A stretch of DNA of 11,031 nucleotides, from NCBI GenBank assembly GCA_011775825.1, contig JAABYK010000648.1, forward strand, positions 1 through 11,031, given 5' to 3'. Made by a program: the position numbers and the translations under genes. Positions 1 to 6,422 of this stretch are shown here, piece by piece. Each line of letters begins with the position of its first letter. Position 1 is the stretch's first letter. Below the pieces are notes generated by a model that saw only the letters and a program-made list of their open reading frames with translations, ran no database searches and was not told where the DNA came from. Source of the DNA: Candidatus Zhuqueibacterota bacterium (GTDB lineage: Bacteria; Zhuqueibacterota; Zhuqueibacteria; Oceanimicrobiales; Oceanimicrobiaceae).

Positions 1-423
1 GCTTTGATTCGCAAGTGCGTTGAAGCAAAACAACAGGGAATTCCTGAAATCGTTTGCTGGGGAGATGGCAGCCCCACACGTGATTTTCTTTACGTTGAAG
101 ATGCGGCGGAAGGGATTCTGTTGGCTACGGAAGAATATAATAGCAGCGAGCCGGTTAACCTGGGAAGTGGAGCGGAAATCTCTATCAGAGATTTGGTACA
201 GAAGATTGTCAACCTCACCGGTTACGAGGGAGGGATCGCTTGGGATAGCTCAAAACCCAACGGTCAACCGCGGCGGTGTTTGGATGTGTCGCGAGCAAAA
301 CAGGCCTTCGGGTTCGAAGCTAAAACCGAGCTGGAGGAAGGGCTGCGTCACACAATCGATTGGTTTATCAACAATCAATCGAGTGTGCGCGAAGTGAAAT
401 TTGAAGAGCCACTTTCCGCATGA
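1..423 (+). CDS. fcl: GDP-L-fucose synthase-like NAD(P)-dependent epimerase/reductase, C-terminal part
   Basis: The reading frame is open from the first base, so the gene starts outside the window and the Rossmann NAD(P)-binding half is missing. What remains is the substrate-binding half of an extended SDR enzyme. The visible segments are WGDGSPTRDFLYVEDAAEGI (a product-site and helix motif of sugar-nucleotide epimerases), VNLGSGAEISIRDL, and WDSSKPNGQPRRCLDVSRA. The SKP-G-PR-LDV-R pattern is typical of GDP-L-fucose synthase (Fcl/WcaG), which converts GDP-4-keto-6-deoxymannose to GDP-L-fucose in the cytoplasm. The last ~17 residues after DWFINN form a short tail beyond the usual end. The stop overlaps the next start as ATGA, indicating translational coupling. 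The family is clear. The exact substrate is inferred, because related epimerases share the C-terminal motifs and the catalytic S/YxxxK region lies outside the window. Confidence 0.8.
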   Translation, partial: ALIRKCVEAKQQGIPEIVCWGDGSPTRDFLYVEDAAEGILLATEEYNSSEPVNLGSGAEISIRDLVQKIVNLTGYEGGIAWDSSKPNGQPRRCLDVSRAKQAFGFEAKTELEEGLRHTIDWFINNQSSVREVKFEEPLSA

Positions 424-2657
424 AGAAACTTATGATACCATTTTTTTTAATTCTTTGTGGAGCAAGTTGTATTATCATCGGTCTTGCGGCAGACCTCTTT
501 GGTCTCGGTGGAGACCCGGGACTGGGAACCAAGCAAATTGCGTTAGCCTTGATCGGGGTGGTCATGGCTGCGCCTGGTCTTGTCCACCAATTTAACCTTG
601 ATTGGCACAAAATATTTTCTGGACCATCCGTATCGCCGGCGCTGTTACTGCGTATGAGCATCTTTTTTGGACTGGCTACCGGATTTTTAGAAGTCGTGAC
701 TCTGGTCGCTCGCAAATGGCTGTTCGGTATCATCTTCAATTTGAATCCGCATCTTTTTTGGATGAAACCGCTGGCCAATCTAATTCTATTTCTGTTGGTT
801 GGAATGATTCTCATCCCGATAGCCTGGCGCTGGCCAAAGCTGATCTCCTTGCGCGTCACGGCCGTTATTTTGATTTTCTTGACCTCTTTGGCGCCATTGC
901 TGGCATTTCCGCAATTGCATAATTGGGCAAAGGTTTTGCTTGCCCTGGGGATCACAGTCCAGGTTTCAAGAGTCATTGTTAGCTATCCGGAGGGGTTCGC
1001 TAACTTCCTGCGTCGGACGGTTCCGTGGATGGCGGGCTTGGCTGCTGCTGTGTGCCTCGGTTTTTACGCATGGAACACGGTTCCAGAGTACCGTGCTGTG
1101 GCGAAATTACCAGAGGCCAGACCAAACACTCCGAATGTCCTGCTGCTCGTTCTCGATACAGTGCGCGCCCAAAATCTCAGTCTCTATGGCTATCACAGGC
1201 CGACTACGCCACGGTTAGAGCAATTTGCGAGGAAGGGTGTATGTTTCGAACGCGCCTTATCGACATCGCCATGGACGCTGCCAGCCCATGCTACAATGTT
1301 CACCGGCCGCTTCACACACGAATTGTTTGAGCGGTGGCAGACGCCTGCTGATGCAGAGACCACCATGGGATCCAAGTATCCAACTCTGGCAGAAAGCCTT
1401 GGCGACTACGGATATGTGACCGGTGGCTTTATTGCTAACACGGGTTACTGTGCGTCAGCCTATGGCCTGGATCGCGGATTTAGCCGTTATGAAGACCATG
1501 TCCCTTCTCTCGAACTGTTCATACATTCCCCGGTTTTGCTCTCCAAACTTATCAAACAATATCGAGGAATGCTCGGGCAGCAGCACGTCCATGAGCGAAA
1601 GAGTGCAGAAGATGTCAACCGAGCTTTCCTCGATTGGCAGGCGCAGCAGCATGATCGTCCTTTTTTTGGATTTATCAATTATTTCGACGCCCACGATCCG
1701 TATGTAGCTCCGGAGCCATTTGAGCTGAAGTTTGGCACCAGAAAGCCGGACAACCCTTATATTCGCCACGATCACAACTACACGCCTCAGGAAGTCGAAG
1801 AATTGCGCGATGCTTATGACAGTTGCGTCGCTTACCTCGATCACGAGGTTGGTTCGCTATTGGATGAGCTTGAAAACCGGGAAGTACTCGAGAATACCGT
1901 CGTTATTATCACTTCCGATCACGGCGAGCAGTTTGGCGAGCACGGTTTGATGTATCACGTCAACAGCCTGTATCGTCAGCTTTTGCATGTTCCGTTGTTG
2001 GTTTCCTTTCCAAAAAAAGTGCCTGCCGGCTTGAGAATTCAGGAACCGGTTTCGCTTCACAATCTCCCTCAAACGATAATTGATTTAATCGGAGGTGATG
2101 ATGAGCTGCGCTTTCCTGGGGTTTCACTGTCGCGTTACTGGGACAGGACTAAGGCGTCAACCAATGGTGAGATTGAAACGCTCTTTGCTGAAGTGCTCAT
2201 CGGCGGAGAGGAGCCTGATTGGTTTCCTGACACCTGGCCGGCGGATAAAGGAAGCATGCAGTCGCTCGTAAGCGCTGGATACCACTACATTAAATACGGT
2301 GATGGGAGTGAAGAGCTTTTCGATTTTGAAACCGATCACGAAGAAAAACGTGACCTCGCAGATTCCGAACGAGGCACTTACAAGCTAAAACAGATGAGGT
2401 TGGCGGTTGCAACACTTCTCAAGCGCAGCGAGACAGCAAGTAATTCTGTGGGTCAAACAATAGGTGTAACTGGTGATCGTTCTAAAAACCTTCGTCAACG
2501 GAGTCGAACAACGGCAGAGCGTTCGAAGTCACACCCGAGGCTGAGATCGATTGGGAGCTCTTCAACCCTCACCAAGCGGTTGAAAATAATGAAGGTATCG
2601 TTGCCCCGTACGATGTGGTTCAACTTGATCGCGCTCAGCTTGATTGGCTGGCAGTAA
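420..2657 (+). CDS. Polytopic membrane protein with sulfatase/alkaline-phosphatase-fold domain (Thr-type)
   Basis: The first ~220 residues hold six or seven hydrophobic segments (about 5-24, 39-56, 78-96, 116-135, 143-162, 169-186 and 203-217). They anchor a large domain that is probably periplasmic. That domain begins at NVLLLVLDTVRA (metal ligand D246) and continues with SPWTLPAHATMFTG (T286), FDAHDPY (H425, D426) and TSDHGEQFGEHGL (D500, H501), ending near residue 665. These are the metal-binding blocks of the sulfatase superfamily. Counting back from TG at 295-296, T286-L-P-A-H occupies the place of the sulfatase C/S-x-P-x-R. The nucleophile is therefore probably Thr, as in LtaS and phosphoethanolamine transferases, and formylglycine chemistry is unlikely. 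Its position in a glycan cluster suggests it transfers or removes a phospho- or sulfo-group on the polysaccharide; the substrate is unknown. The start overlaps the previous stop by ATGA. Residues from about 689 to 745 are Arg/Ser-rich and look like out-of-frame translation, so the stop at 2655-2657 may not be the true end. Confidence 0.85.
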   Translation: MKKLMIPFFLILCGASCIIIGLAADLFGLGGDPGLGTKQIALALIGVVMAAPGLVHQFNLDWHKIFSGPSVSPALLLRMSIFFGLATGFLEVVTLVARKWLFGIIFNLNPHLFWMKPLANLILFLLVGMILIPIAWRWPKLISLRVTAVILIFLTSLAPLLAFPQLHNWAKVLLALGITVQVSRVIVSYPEGFANFLRRTVPWMAGLAAAVCLGFYAWNTVPEYRAVAKLPEARPNTPNVLLLVLDTVRAQNLSLYGYHRPTTPRLEQFARKGVCFERALSTSPWTLPAHATMFTGRFTHELFERWQTPADAETTMGSKYPTLAESLGDYGYVTGGFIANTGYCASAYGLDRGFSRYEDHVPSLELFIHSPVLLSKLIKQYRGMLGQQHVHERKSAEDVNRAFLDWQAQQHDRPFFGFINYFDAHDPYVAPEPFELKFGTRKPDNPYIRHDHNYTPQEVEELRDAYDSCVAYLDHEVGSLLDELENREVLENTVVIITSDHGEQFGEHGLMYHVNSLYRQLLHVPLLVSFPKKVPAGLRIQEPVSLHNLPQTIIDLIGGDDELRFPGVSLSRYWDRTKASTNGEIETLFAEVLIGGEEPDWFPDTWPADKGSMQSLVSAGYHYIKYGDGSEELFDFETDHEEKRDLADSERGTYKLKQMRLAVATLLKRSETASNSVGQTIGVTGDRSKNLRQRSRTTAERSKSHPRLRSIGSSSTLTKRLKIMKVSLPRTMWFNLIALSLIGWQ

Positions 2658-2671
2658 GCTCTCAAAACTGA
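2486..2671 (+). other. Probable true C-terminal tail of the sulfatase-fold protein in the -1 frame
   Basis: This 61-codon open stretch lies in the frame whose codons start one base before those of the upstream gene. It begins right after a TAA at 2483-2485 and ends at TGA 2669-2671. Its translation includes FEVTPEAEIDWELFNPHQ and IVAPYDVVQLDRAQLDWLAV. It is acidic, has mixed hydrophobic residues and looks protein-like. The overlapping tail in the main frame is basic and low in complexity of the kind seen in shadow frames. No start codon with a ribosome binding site is apparent, so it is more likely the displaced end of the sulfatase-fold gene than a separate gene. The switch point fits the five-A run at 2484-2488. 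One additional A there would join the frames into a protein of about 750 residues. Confidence 0.5.
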
Positions 2672-2696
2672 CTGAAGAGCCGTAAAGCCGTGCATC

Positions 2697-2702
2697 TATA
2701 AT
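2697..2702 (+). promoter_or_regulatory. Possible -10 box upstream of the aminotransferase gene
   Basis: A perfect TATAAT lies 40 bases before the ATG at 2743, in one of the few intergenic gaps of the cluster. No good TTGACA-like hexamer lies at 16-18 bases upstream; the best is TGAAGA at 18 bases with three matches. It could be a secondary promoter that lets the amino-sugar genes be made independently, or a chance match. Confidence 0.25.
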
Positions 2703-2742
2703 CAAGTGGAACATACAATAAAGAAAAGAACTATGACTGCCA

Positions 2743-3849
2743 ATGCCCGCCGTCATTCCACTAGTTGACCTGAAAGCCCAATACCATGGTCTGAGAGCAG
2801 AGATCAAGGAGGCCATCGACCGGGTTTTAGAGCGTGGCGATTTTATTCTGGGCGAGGAGCTGAGTTTGTTTGAATCTGAGTTTGCCGATTTTTGCGGCAC
2901 CGAATACGCTATTGGCTGCGGCAGCGGTACGGATGCATTACATCTGGCTTGCAGGGCTCTGGGAATCGGTCCAGAAGATCAGGTAATCATGCCGGCTTTC
3001 ACCTTCGTAGCAACGGCTCTGGGCGTTTCATTGAGTGGAGCCAAACCTGTTCTTGTGGATGTCGATCCCCAATCAGCGTTAATTGATTTAGACCAAATCG
3101 AGCGGGCGATCACCTCAAAAACCCGGGCCATCATCCCGGTGCATTTATACGGGCAGTGTGTAGACATGGCCCCACTCATAGAATTAGCCAGAGAGCACGG
3201 TCTTTACATTATTGAGGATGCCGCACAGGCCCATGGTGCTGAATATCGAGGAAAACGGGTTGGTTCTCTGGGAGATATCGGATGCTTTAGCTTTTACCCG
3301 GGAAAAAACCTGGGAGCTTACGGGGACGGCGGTATGATTACGGTTGATAAGGAAGGGGTCGCGGACAAACTGTGTCTTCTGCGCAACTGGGGCTCACATC
3401 AGAAGTACCATCATGAAGAACCGGGGCTGAATAGTCGTTTGGATACCATTCAGGCAGCCATTTTAAGGGTGAAGCTACAATATTTGGAAAAATGGAATAA
3501 TAGCCGCAAAAAGTTGGCATTTCAGTATACTGCCATACTCAAAGAAATAAATGGAATCCAACTCACCGAAAATGGAGGGGATTCGGTTTATCATCTGTAT
3601 GTCATCCGTTTGGCCGATCGCGATTTAATGCTTAACAAGTTGCGTGACGCAGGCATTCAGGCGGGAATTCATTATCCTTTCGCGGTGCATGAGTTAAATG
3701 CATATAAATGGATGGGATACTCTCCTGGTGCGTTTCCTGTGGCGGAAAGCTGGGCACGCCAATGTCTCAGCCTACCCATTTACGCAGAAATGCCAGAGGA
3801 AGTGAGTTCCACAACGGCAGAGATTCTAAAACAGGTCATGCACAACTGA
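2743..3849 (+). CDS. wbpE: DegT/DnrJ/EryC1/StrS-family PLP sugar aminotransferase (WbpE-like)
   Basis: A full-length 368-residue member of the sugar-nucleotide aminotransferase family. Visible motifs are GCGSGTDALHLA (phosphate-binding region, 58-69), AFTFVATALG, VDVDPQ, EDAAQAHGA with D159 and Q162 contacting the PLP ring, and FSFYPGKNLGAYGDGG with the PLP Schiff-base lysine K188. Such enzymes transfer an amino group, usually from glutamate, to a keto-sugar nucleotide in the cytoplasm. The downstream Gfo/Idh oxidoreductase and hexapeptide acetyltransferase make the 3-aminotransferase of the UDP-GlcNAc(3NAc)A pathway (WbpE/WlbC) the best guess. A dTDP-3-amino-sugar enzyme (FdtB/QdtB) is less likely, because no ketoisomerase gene is nearby. 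The start ATG 2743 is the only ATG in frame, as an in-frame TGA lies at 2734. Its purine-rich leader around 2721-2730 is a poor ribosome site at a long distance. The stop is 12 bases before the next start. Confidence 0.85.
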   Translation: MPAVIPLVDLKAQYHGLRAEIKEAIDRVLERGDFILGEELSLFESEFADFCGTEYAIGCGSGTDALHLACRALGIGPEDQVIMPAFTFVATALGVSLSGAKPVLVDVDPQSALIDLDQIERAITSKTRAIIPVHLYGQCVDMAPLIELAREHGLYIIEDAAQAHGAEYRGKRVGSLGDIGCFSFYPGKNLGAYGDGGMITVDKEGVADKLCLLRNWGSHQKYHHEEPGLNSRLDTIQAAILRVKLQYLEKWNNSRKKLAFQYTAILKEINGIQLTENGGDSVYHLYVIRLADRDLMLNKLRDAGIQAGIHYPFAVHELNAYKWMGYSPGAFPVAESWARQCLSLPIYAEMPEEVSSTTAEILKQVMHN

Positions 3850-3861
3850 GAGAGGTACATC

Positions 3862-5037
3862 ATGCTTCAAACCGGACTGATTGGAACGGGCTATTGGGGA
3901 CCGAATATCGCCAAGTCTTTTGAATTGACTGGCAAAGCTGCAATGCGATGGTTTTGTGATGTCGACACCACGAGATTGAATAAGATTATCGAGAAATATC
4001 CTCATGCCAATTCAACCACCGAGGTCGATCGGATGCTCGAAGATCCAGCGTTGGATGCGGTCGCGATTTCCACCCCCGCCGTGACCCATTATGAGCTGAC
4101 ACGCAAAGCCCTGGAGGCTGGCAAACATGTTTTGGTCGAAAAGCCGATCACATTAACCTCAAAAGACGCACTGCAATTGATTGCTTTTGCTCAGGACAAA
4201 CATAAGATCCTGATGGTAGGGCATGTTTTTGAATACAATTTTACCGTCCGTGCCCTCAAGAATTTGATCGATTCGGGTGAACTAGGGGAAATTCATTACC
4301 TCAATTTTGAACGGACCAACCTTGGACCTGTTCGAACCGATGTCAATGCTCTCTGGGATCTGGCTTCTCATGATGTTTCGATCATGTGTTACATTCTGGA
4401 CGGCAGCCCCATGAATGTGACGGCGCGCGGGCAAGCTTTTCTGAACAGCGATCTCGAAGATGCAGTGTTCGCTACCTTCACCTTTGCAAACGGAGTCATC
4501 GCACATGTGAACGCCAGTTGGCTGAATCCGCGCAAGGTCCGGGAGATAACTGCGGTAGGCAGCAAAAAGATGGCAATTTGGAATGATCTCGATCAGCAAA
4601 ACCCGATTCAAATCTACGACAAAAGAGTGGAGTGGCCTTCGGAGATTCCGGACACCTTTCATGGTTACAAAACGGCGGTAGTAAATGGAGGTGTTTACAT
4701 TCCCCACATACAGCACAATCAGCCCCTGCTAGCTGAATGCGAGCATTTCTTCAAATGCATTGAACAGGAGTGTCAGCCTCAAACGAATGGTTATAGTGGT
4801 CTGAGAGTTGTGTTGGCACTTGAGGCGGCGACAGCGAGCATGAAAAATCAGAGTAAGATTGCGACTGTCAAAATGCGGGATATGGAGGCGCATCTTGAGT
4901 CTCTAATACAGCAACACCCGATGGGTGATAAAGAGATTTTGCAACAATTTGTTGAAAATGTGCACGAACATCTCTCGGTTGATCCGACGCCATCGATGGA
5001 ACCGAGCTCCAAAGGGGCCAGCGCAGGAGGAAAATAG
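3862..5037 (+). CDS. wbpB: Gfo/Idh/MocA-family oxidoreductase (WbpB-like UDP-GlcNAcA 3-dehydrogenase)
   Basis: An N-terminal Rossmann fold opens with GLIGTGYWGPNIAKSF (GxGxxG at residues 8-13 region). It is followed by AISTPAVTHYELTRKALEAG and the family signature VEKPITLTS with catalytic-site K94. The C-terminal domain carries WDLASHDVSIM, with D166 and H170 as in sugar-nucleotide dehydrogenases of this family. WbpB/WlbA oxidises the 3-hydroxyl of UDP-GlcNAcA using tightly held NAD recycled with 2-oxoglutarate, which fits the partner aminotransferase immediately upstream. At 391 residues it is longer than typical WbpB (a little over 300). The extra length includes a polar C-terminal tail after about residue 340, ending in a Ser/Pro/Gly-rich stretch. 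The start is supported by GAGAGG at 3850-3855, six bases before the ATG. Family assignment is firm; the substrate is inferred from gene order. Confidence 0.83.
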   Translation: MLQTGLIGTGYWGPNIAKSFELTGKAAMRWFCDVDTTRLNKIIEKYPHANSTTEVDRMLEDPALDAVAISTPAVTHYELTRKALEAGKHVLVEKPITLTSKDALQLIAFAQDKHKILMVGHVFEYNFTVRALKNLIDSGELGEIHYLNFERTNLGPVRTDVNALWDLASHDVSIMCYILDGSPMNVTARGQAFLNSDLEDAVFATFTFANGVIAHVNASWLNPRKVREITAVGSKKMAIWNDLDQQNPIQIYDKRVEWPSEIPDTFHGYKTAVVNGGVYIPHIQHNQPLLAECEHFFKCIEQECQPQTNGYSGLRVVLALEAATASMKNQSKIATVKMRDMEAHLESLIQQHPMGDKEILQQFVENVHEHLSVDPTPSMEPSSKGASAGGK

Positions 5038-5079
5038 AGTGTGCGAAAAAGCATCTTTGTCATATACTAAGAGGATCTC

Positions 5080-5697
5080 ATGAATCATCCCGATTCTGTT
5101 TCTGTGCACGCAACAGCTTTAGTTGAGACTGACGACATTGGACCGGGCACTCGGATTTGGGCCTTCGTTCATATAGGGAGCGATGCACACGTGGGGAGGG
5201 ATTGCAACGTTTGTGACTATGTGGTGGTGCAGTCAGAGGTTCATGTTGGGAATAGGGTAACGCTTAAAGAACGGGCGACCATTGGCACGGGAGCACATAT
5301 TGAAGATGATGTTTTTGTAGGACCGGGGGTGTGGATGCCTAATGATCGTTCTCCTCGCAGCCCTCGAATGCTCGGCGTACCAGAAGTAACCGCGCGCTAC
5401 GGTAGCCAGGAGAATTGGCTTGCTGCAAGCCGAATCTGCCAGGGTGCTTCCATAGGAACAGGGGTGATTATCATGCCAGGCTTGACCATTCGTCCCTATG
5501 CTATGGTTGGGGCCGGCGCGCTTGTCACTAAAGATGTGACATCTCACCGGCTTGTTGTCGGAAATCCCGCGCGGGCCATCGGATGGGTTTGCGTTTGTGG
5601 TATGCGGTTGCAGCCATCTGAAGAAGACTCCTGGAAATGTGAGTGCGGCCGCCGGTTTCACCTTACTGATGAAGGTGGTCTTGCAATAAGGGAGTAA
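5080..5697 (+). CDS. wbpD: Left-handed beta-helix sugar N-acetyltransferase (WbpD-like) with Cys-rich tail
   Basis: A 205-residue protein built of hexapeptide repeats ([LIV]-G-x-x-x-x) from about residue 8 to 160, for example IGPGTRIWAFVHIGSDAHVG and IGTGVIIMPGLTI. The GVWMPNDRSPRSP segment carries N88-D89 in the position of the ND-x-x-PR active-site loop of WbpD/WlbB acetyltransferases, and KDV-HRLVVGNPAR is the typical end of the helix. It would acetylate the 3-amino group of the UDP-sugar using acetyl-CoA, completing the 2,3-diacetamido product; such enzymes work as trimers. After GNPARAIGWV there is a small tail with C171-x-C173 and C187-x-C189, a likely zinc ribbon. AAGAGGA at 5069-5075 precedes the ATG by four bases. 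It follows the oxidoreductase gene by 42 bases and ends two bases before the next start. Confidence 0.85.
   Translation: MNHPDSVSVHATALVETDDIGPGTRIWAFVHIGSDAHVGRDCNVCDYVVVQSEVHVGNRVTLKERATIGTGAHIEDDVFVGPGVWMPNDRSPRSPRMLGVPEVTARYGSQENWLAASRICQGASIGTGVIIMPGLTIRPYAMVGAGALVTKDVTSHRLVVGNPARAIGWVCVCGMRLQPSEEDSWKCECGRRFHLTDEGGLAIRE
5688..5694 (+). promoter_or_regulatory. Ribosome binding site choosing the GTG start at 5700 over ATG 5698
   Basis: AAGGGAG sits five bases before GTG 5700 and only three before an ATG at 5698 in another frame. The ATG frame soon closes, whereas the GTG frame gives an intact glycosyltransferase beginning MYKNRRILLL. The site overlaps the end of the acetyltransferase gene. 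Confidence 0.6.
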
Positions 5698-5699
5698 AT

Positions 5700-6422
5700 G
5701 TGTACAAAAACCGACGAATTCTCCTTCTCACAGCCGCTTATAATGAAGAGCGCAAAATCGGTGAAGTTGTTCGACGAGTGCCGCAGAACATCGTTGATAA
5801 AATCATCGTTGTTGATGATGGCTCGACTGATCGCACGGCGGAAATCGCACGAAATGGTGGTGCTCGTGTGATAAGCCTCGGTGCCTGTATGGGGGTAGGG
5901 TTCGCTGCCCGCGTTGGTTTTGAGGAAGCCCAAAAAAATGGTTTTGATGTTGTTGTGACTATTGCAGGCAACAATAAAGACAATCCCGAGGAGATTCCAC
6001 GGCTGTTAGATCCGATTTGCGACGATGATTATGACTTCGTGATGGGATCTCGTTTCATGGACGGCGGAGAATATGGCGGCGATATGCAATTCTACCGCAA
6101 GCTGGCCACACGTCTCCATCCTTGGCTTCTTGGCTTTTTTTGCAGCAAAAGGCTCACCGAAAGCACGAATGGTTTTCGGGCCATGAAAACCGTCATTCTG
6201 CAAGACAAAAGGATCAACTTGTACCAGAGTTGGCTCAACCATTATGAACTTGAGGTATACTTACTGATGAAGATTTTAAAATTAGGCTATAACACCAAAG
6301 AGGTGCCGTGCACCAAAATTTACCCACCGAAAAAGATCGGGCGAACCAAAATGCGTCCGCTTCTGGATTGGTGGAAAATGCTGCGGCCAATTTTCTTAGT
6401 AGGTTTTGGAATACGGGACTAA
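5700..6422 (+). CDS. Family 2 glycosyltransferase, DPM1-like, with altered DxD region
   Basis: A GT-A fold enzyme of 240 residues. It opens with ILLLTAAYNEERKIGEVV and IIVVDDGSTDRTAEIA (D39, D40 for the nucleotide), and later has DFVMGSRFMDGG and STNGFRAMK, all typical of dolichyl/undecaprenyl-phosphate sugar synthase-like GT2 proteins. Two usual blocks differ. The N-x-G-x-G-x-A region reads GACMGVGFAARVGF. The metal-binding D-x-D-G-Q block reads TIAGNNKDNPEEIP, so both Asp of DxD are replaced (A89, N91). D94 or N91/N92 may serve instead, or the enzyme may work differently. There is no transmembrane segment, so it probably acts at the inner face of the membrane. Its stop overlaps the next start as TAATG, linking it to the GT-C protein; a carrier-sugar synthase feeding that enzyme is plausible. 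The donor is unknown. Confidence 0.85.
   Translation: MYKNRRILLLTAAYNEERKIGEVVRRVPQNIVDKIIVVDDGSTDRTAEIARNGGARVISLGACMGVGFAARVGFEEAQKNGFDVVVTIAGNNKDNPEEIPRLLDPICDDDYDFVMGSRFMDGGEYGGDMQFYRKLATRLHPWLLGFFCSKRLTESTNGFRAMKTVILQDKRINLYQSWLNHYELEVYLLMKILKLGYNTKEVPCTKIYPPKKIGRTKMRPLLDWWKMLRPIFLVGFGIRD

Noticed and set aside
368..976. 202-codon open frame on the - strand
   Set aside because: It lies opposite the well-supported sulfatase-fold gene, its product is Arg/Lys/Ser-rich with no family motif, and it has no ribosome site; antisense shadow.
2733..2768. ATG at 2733 as the start of the aminotransferase gene
   Set aside because: It is in a different frame and closes after 11 codons (TGA at 2766-2768).
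5063..5068. TATACT as a -10 box before the acetyltransferase gene
   Set aside because: No -35 partner, and the start codon is only 11 bases away, leaving almost no leader for the ribosome site.
6308..6421. Upstream extension of the membrane glycosyltransferase frame
   Set aside because: It overlaps the conserved end of the GT2 gene by over 100 bases, its residues are low in hydrophobicity and unlike GT-C starts, and ATG 6422 gives the usual TAATG coupling.
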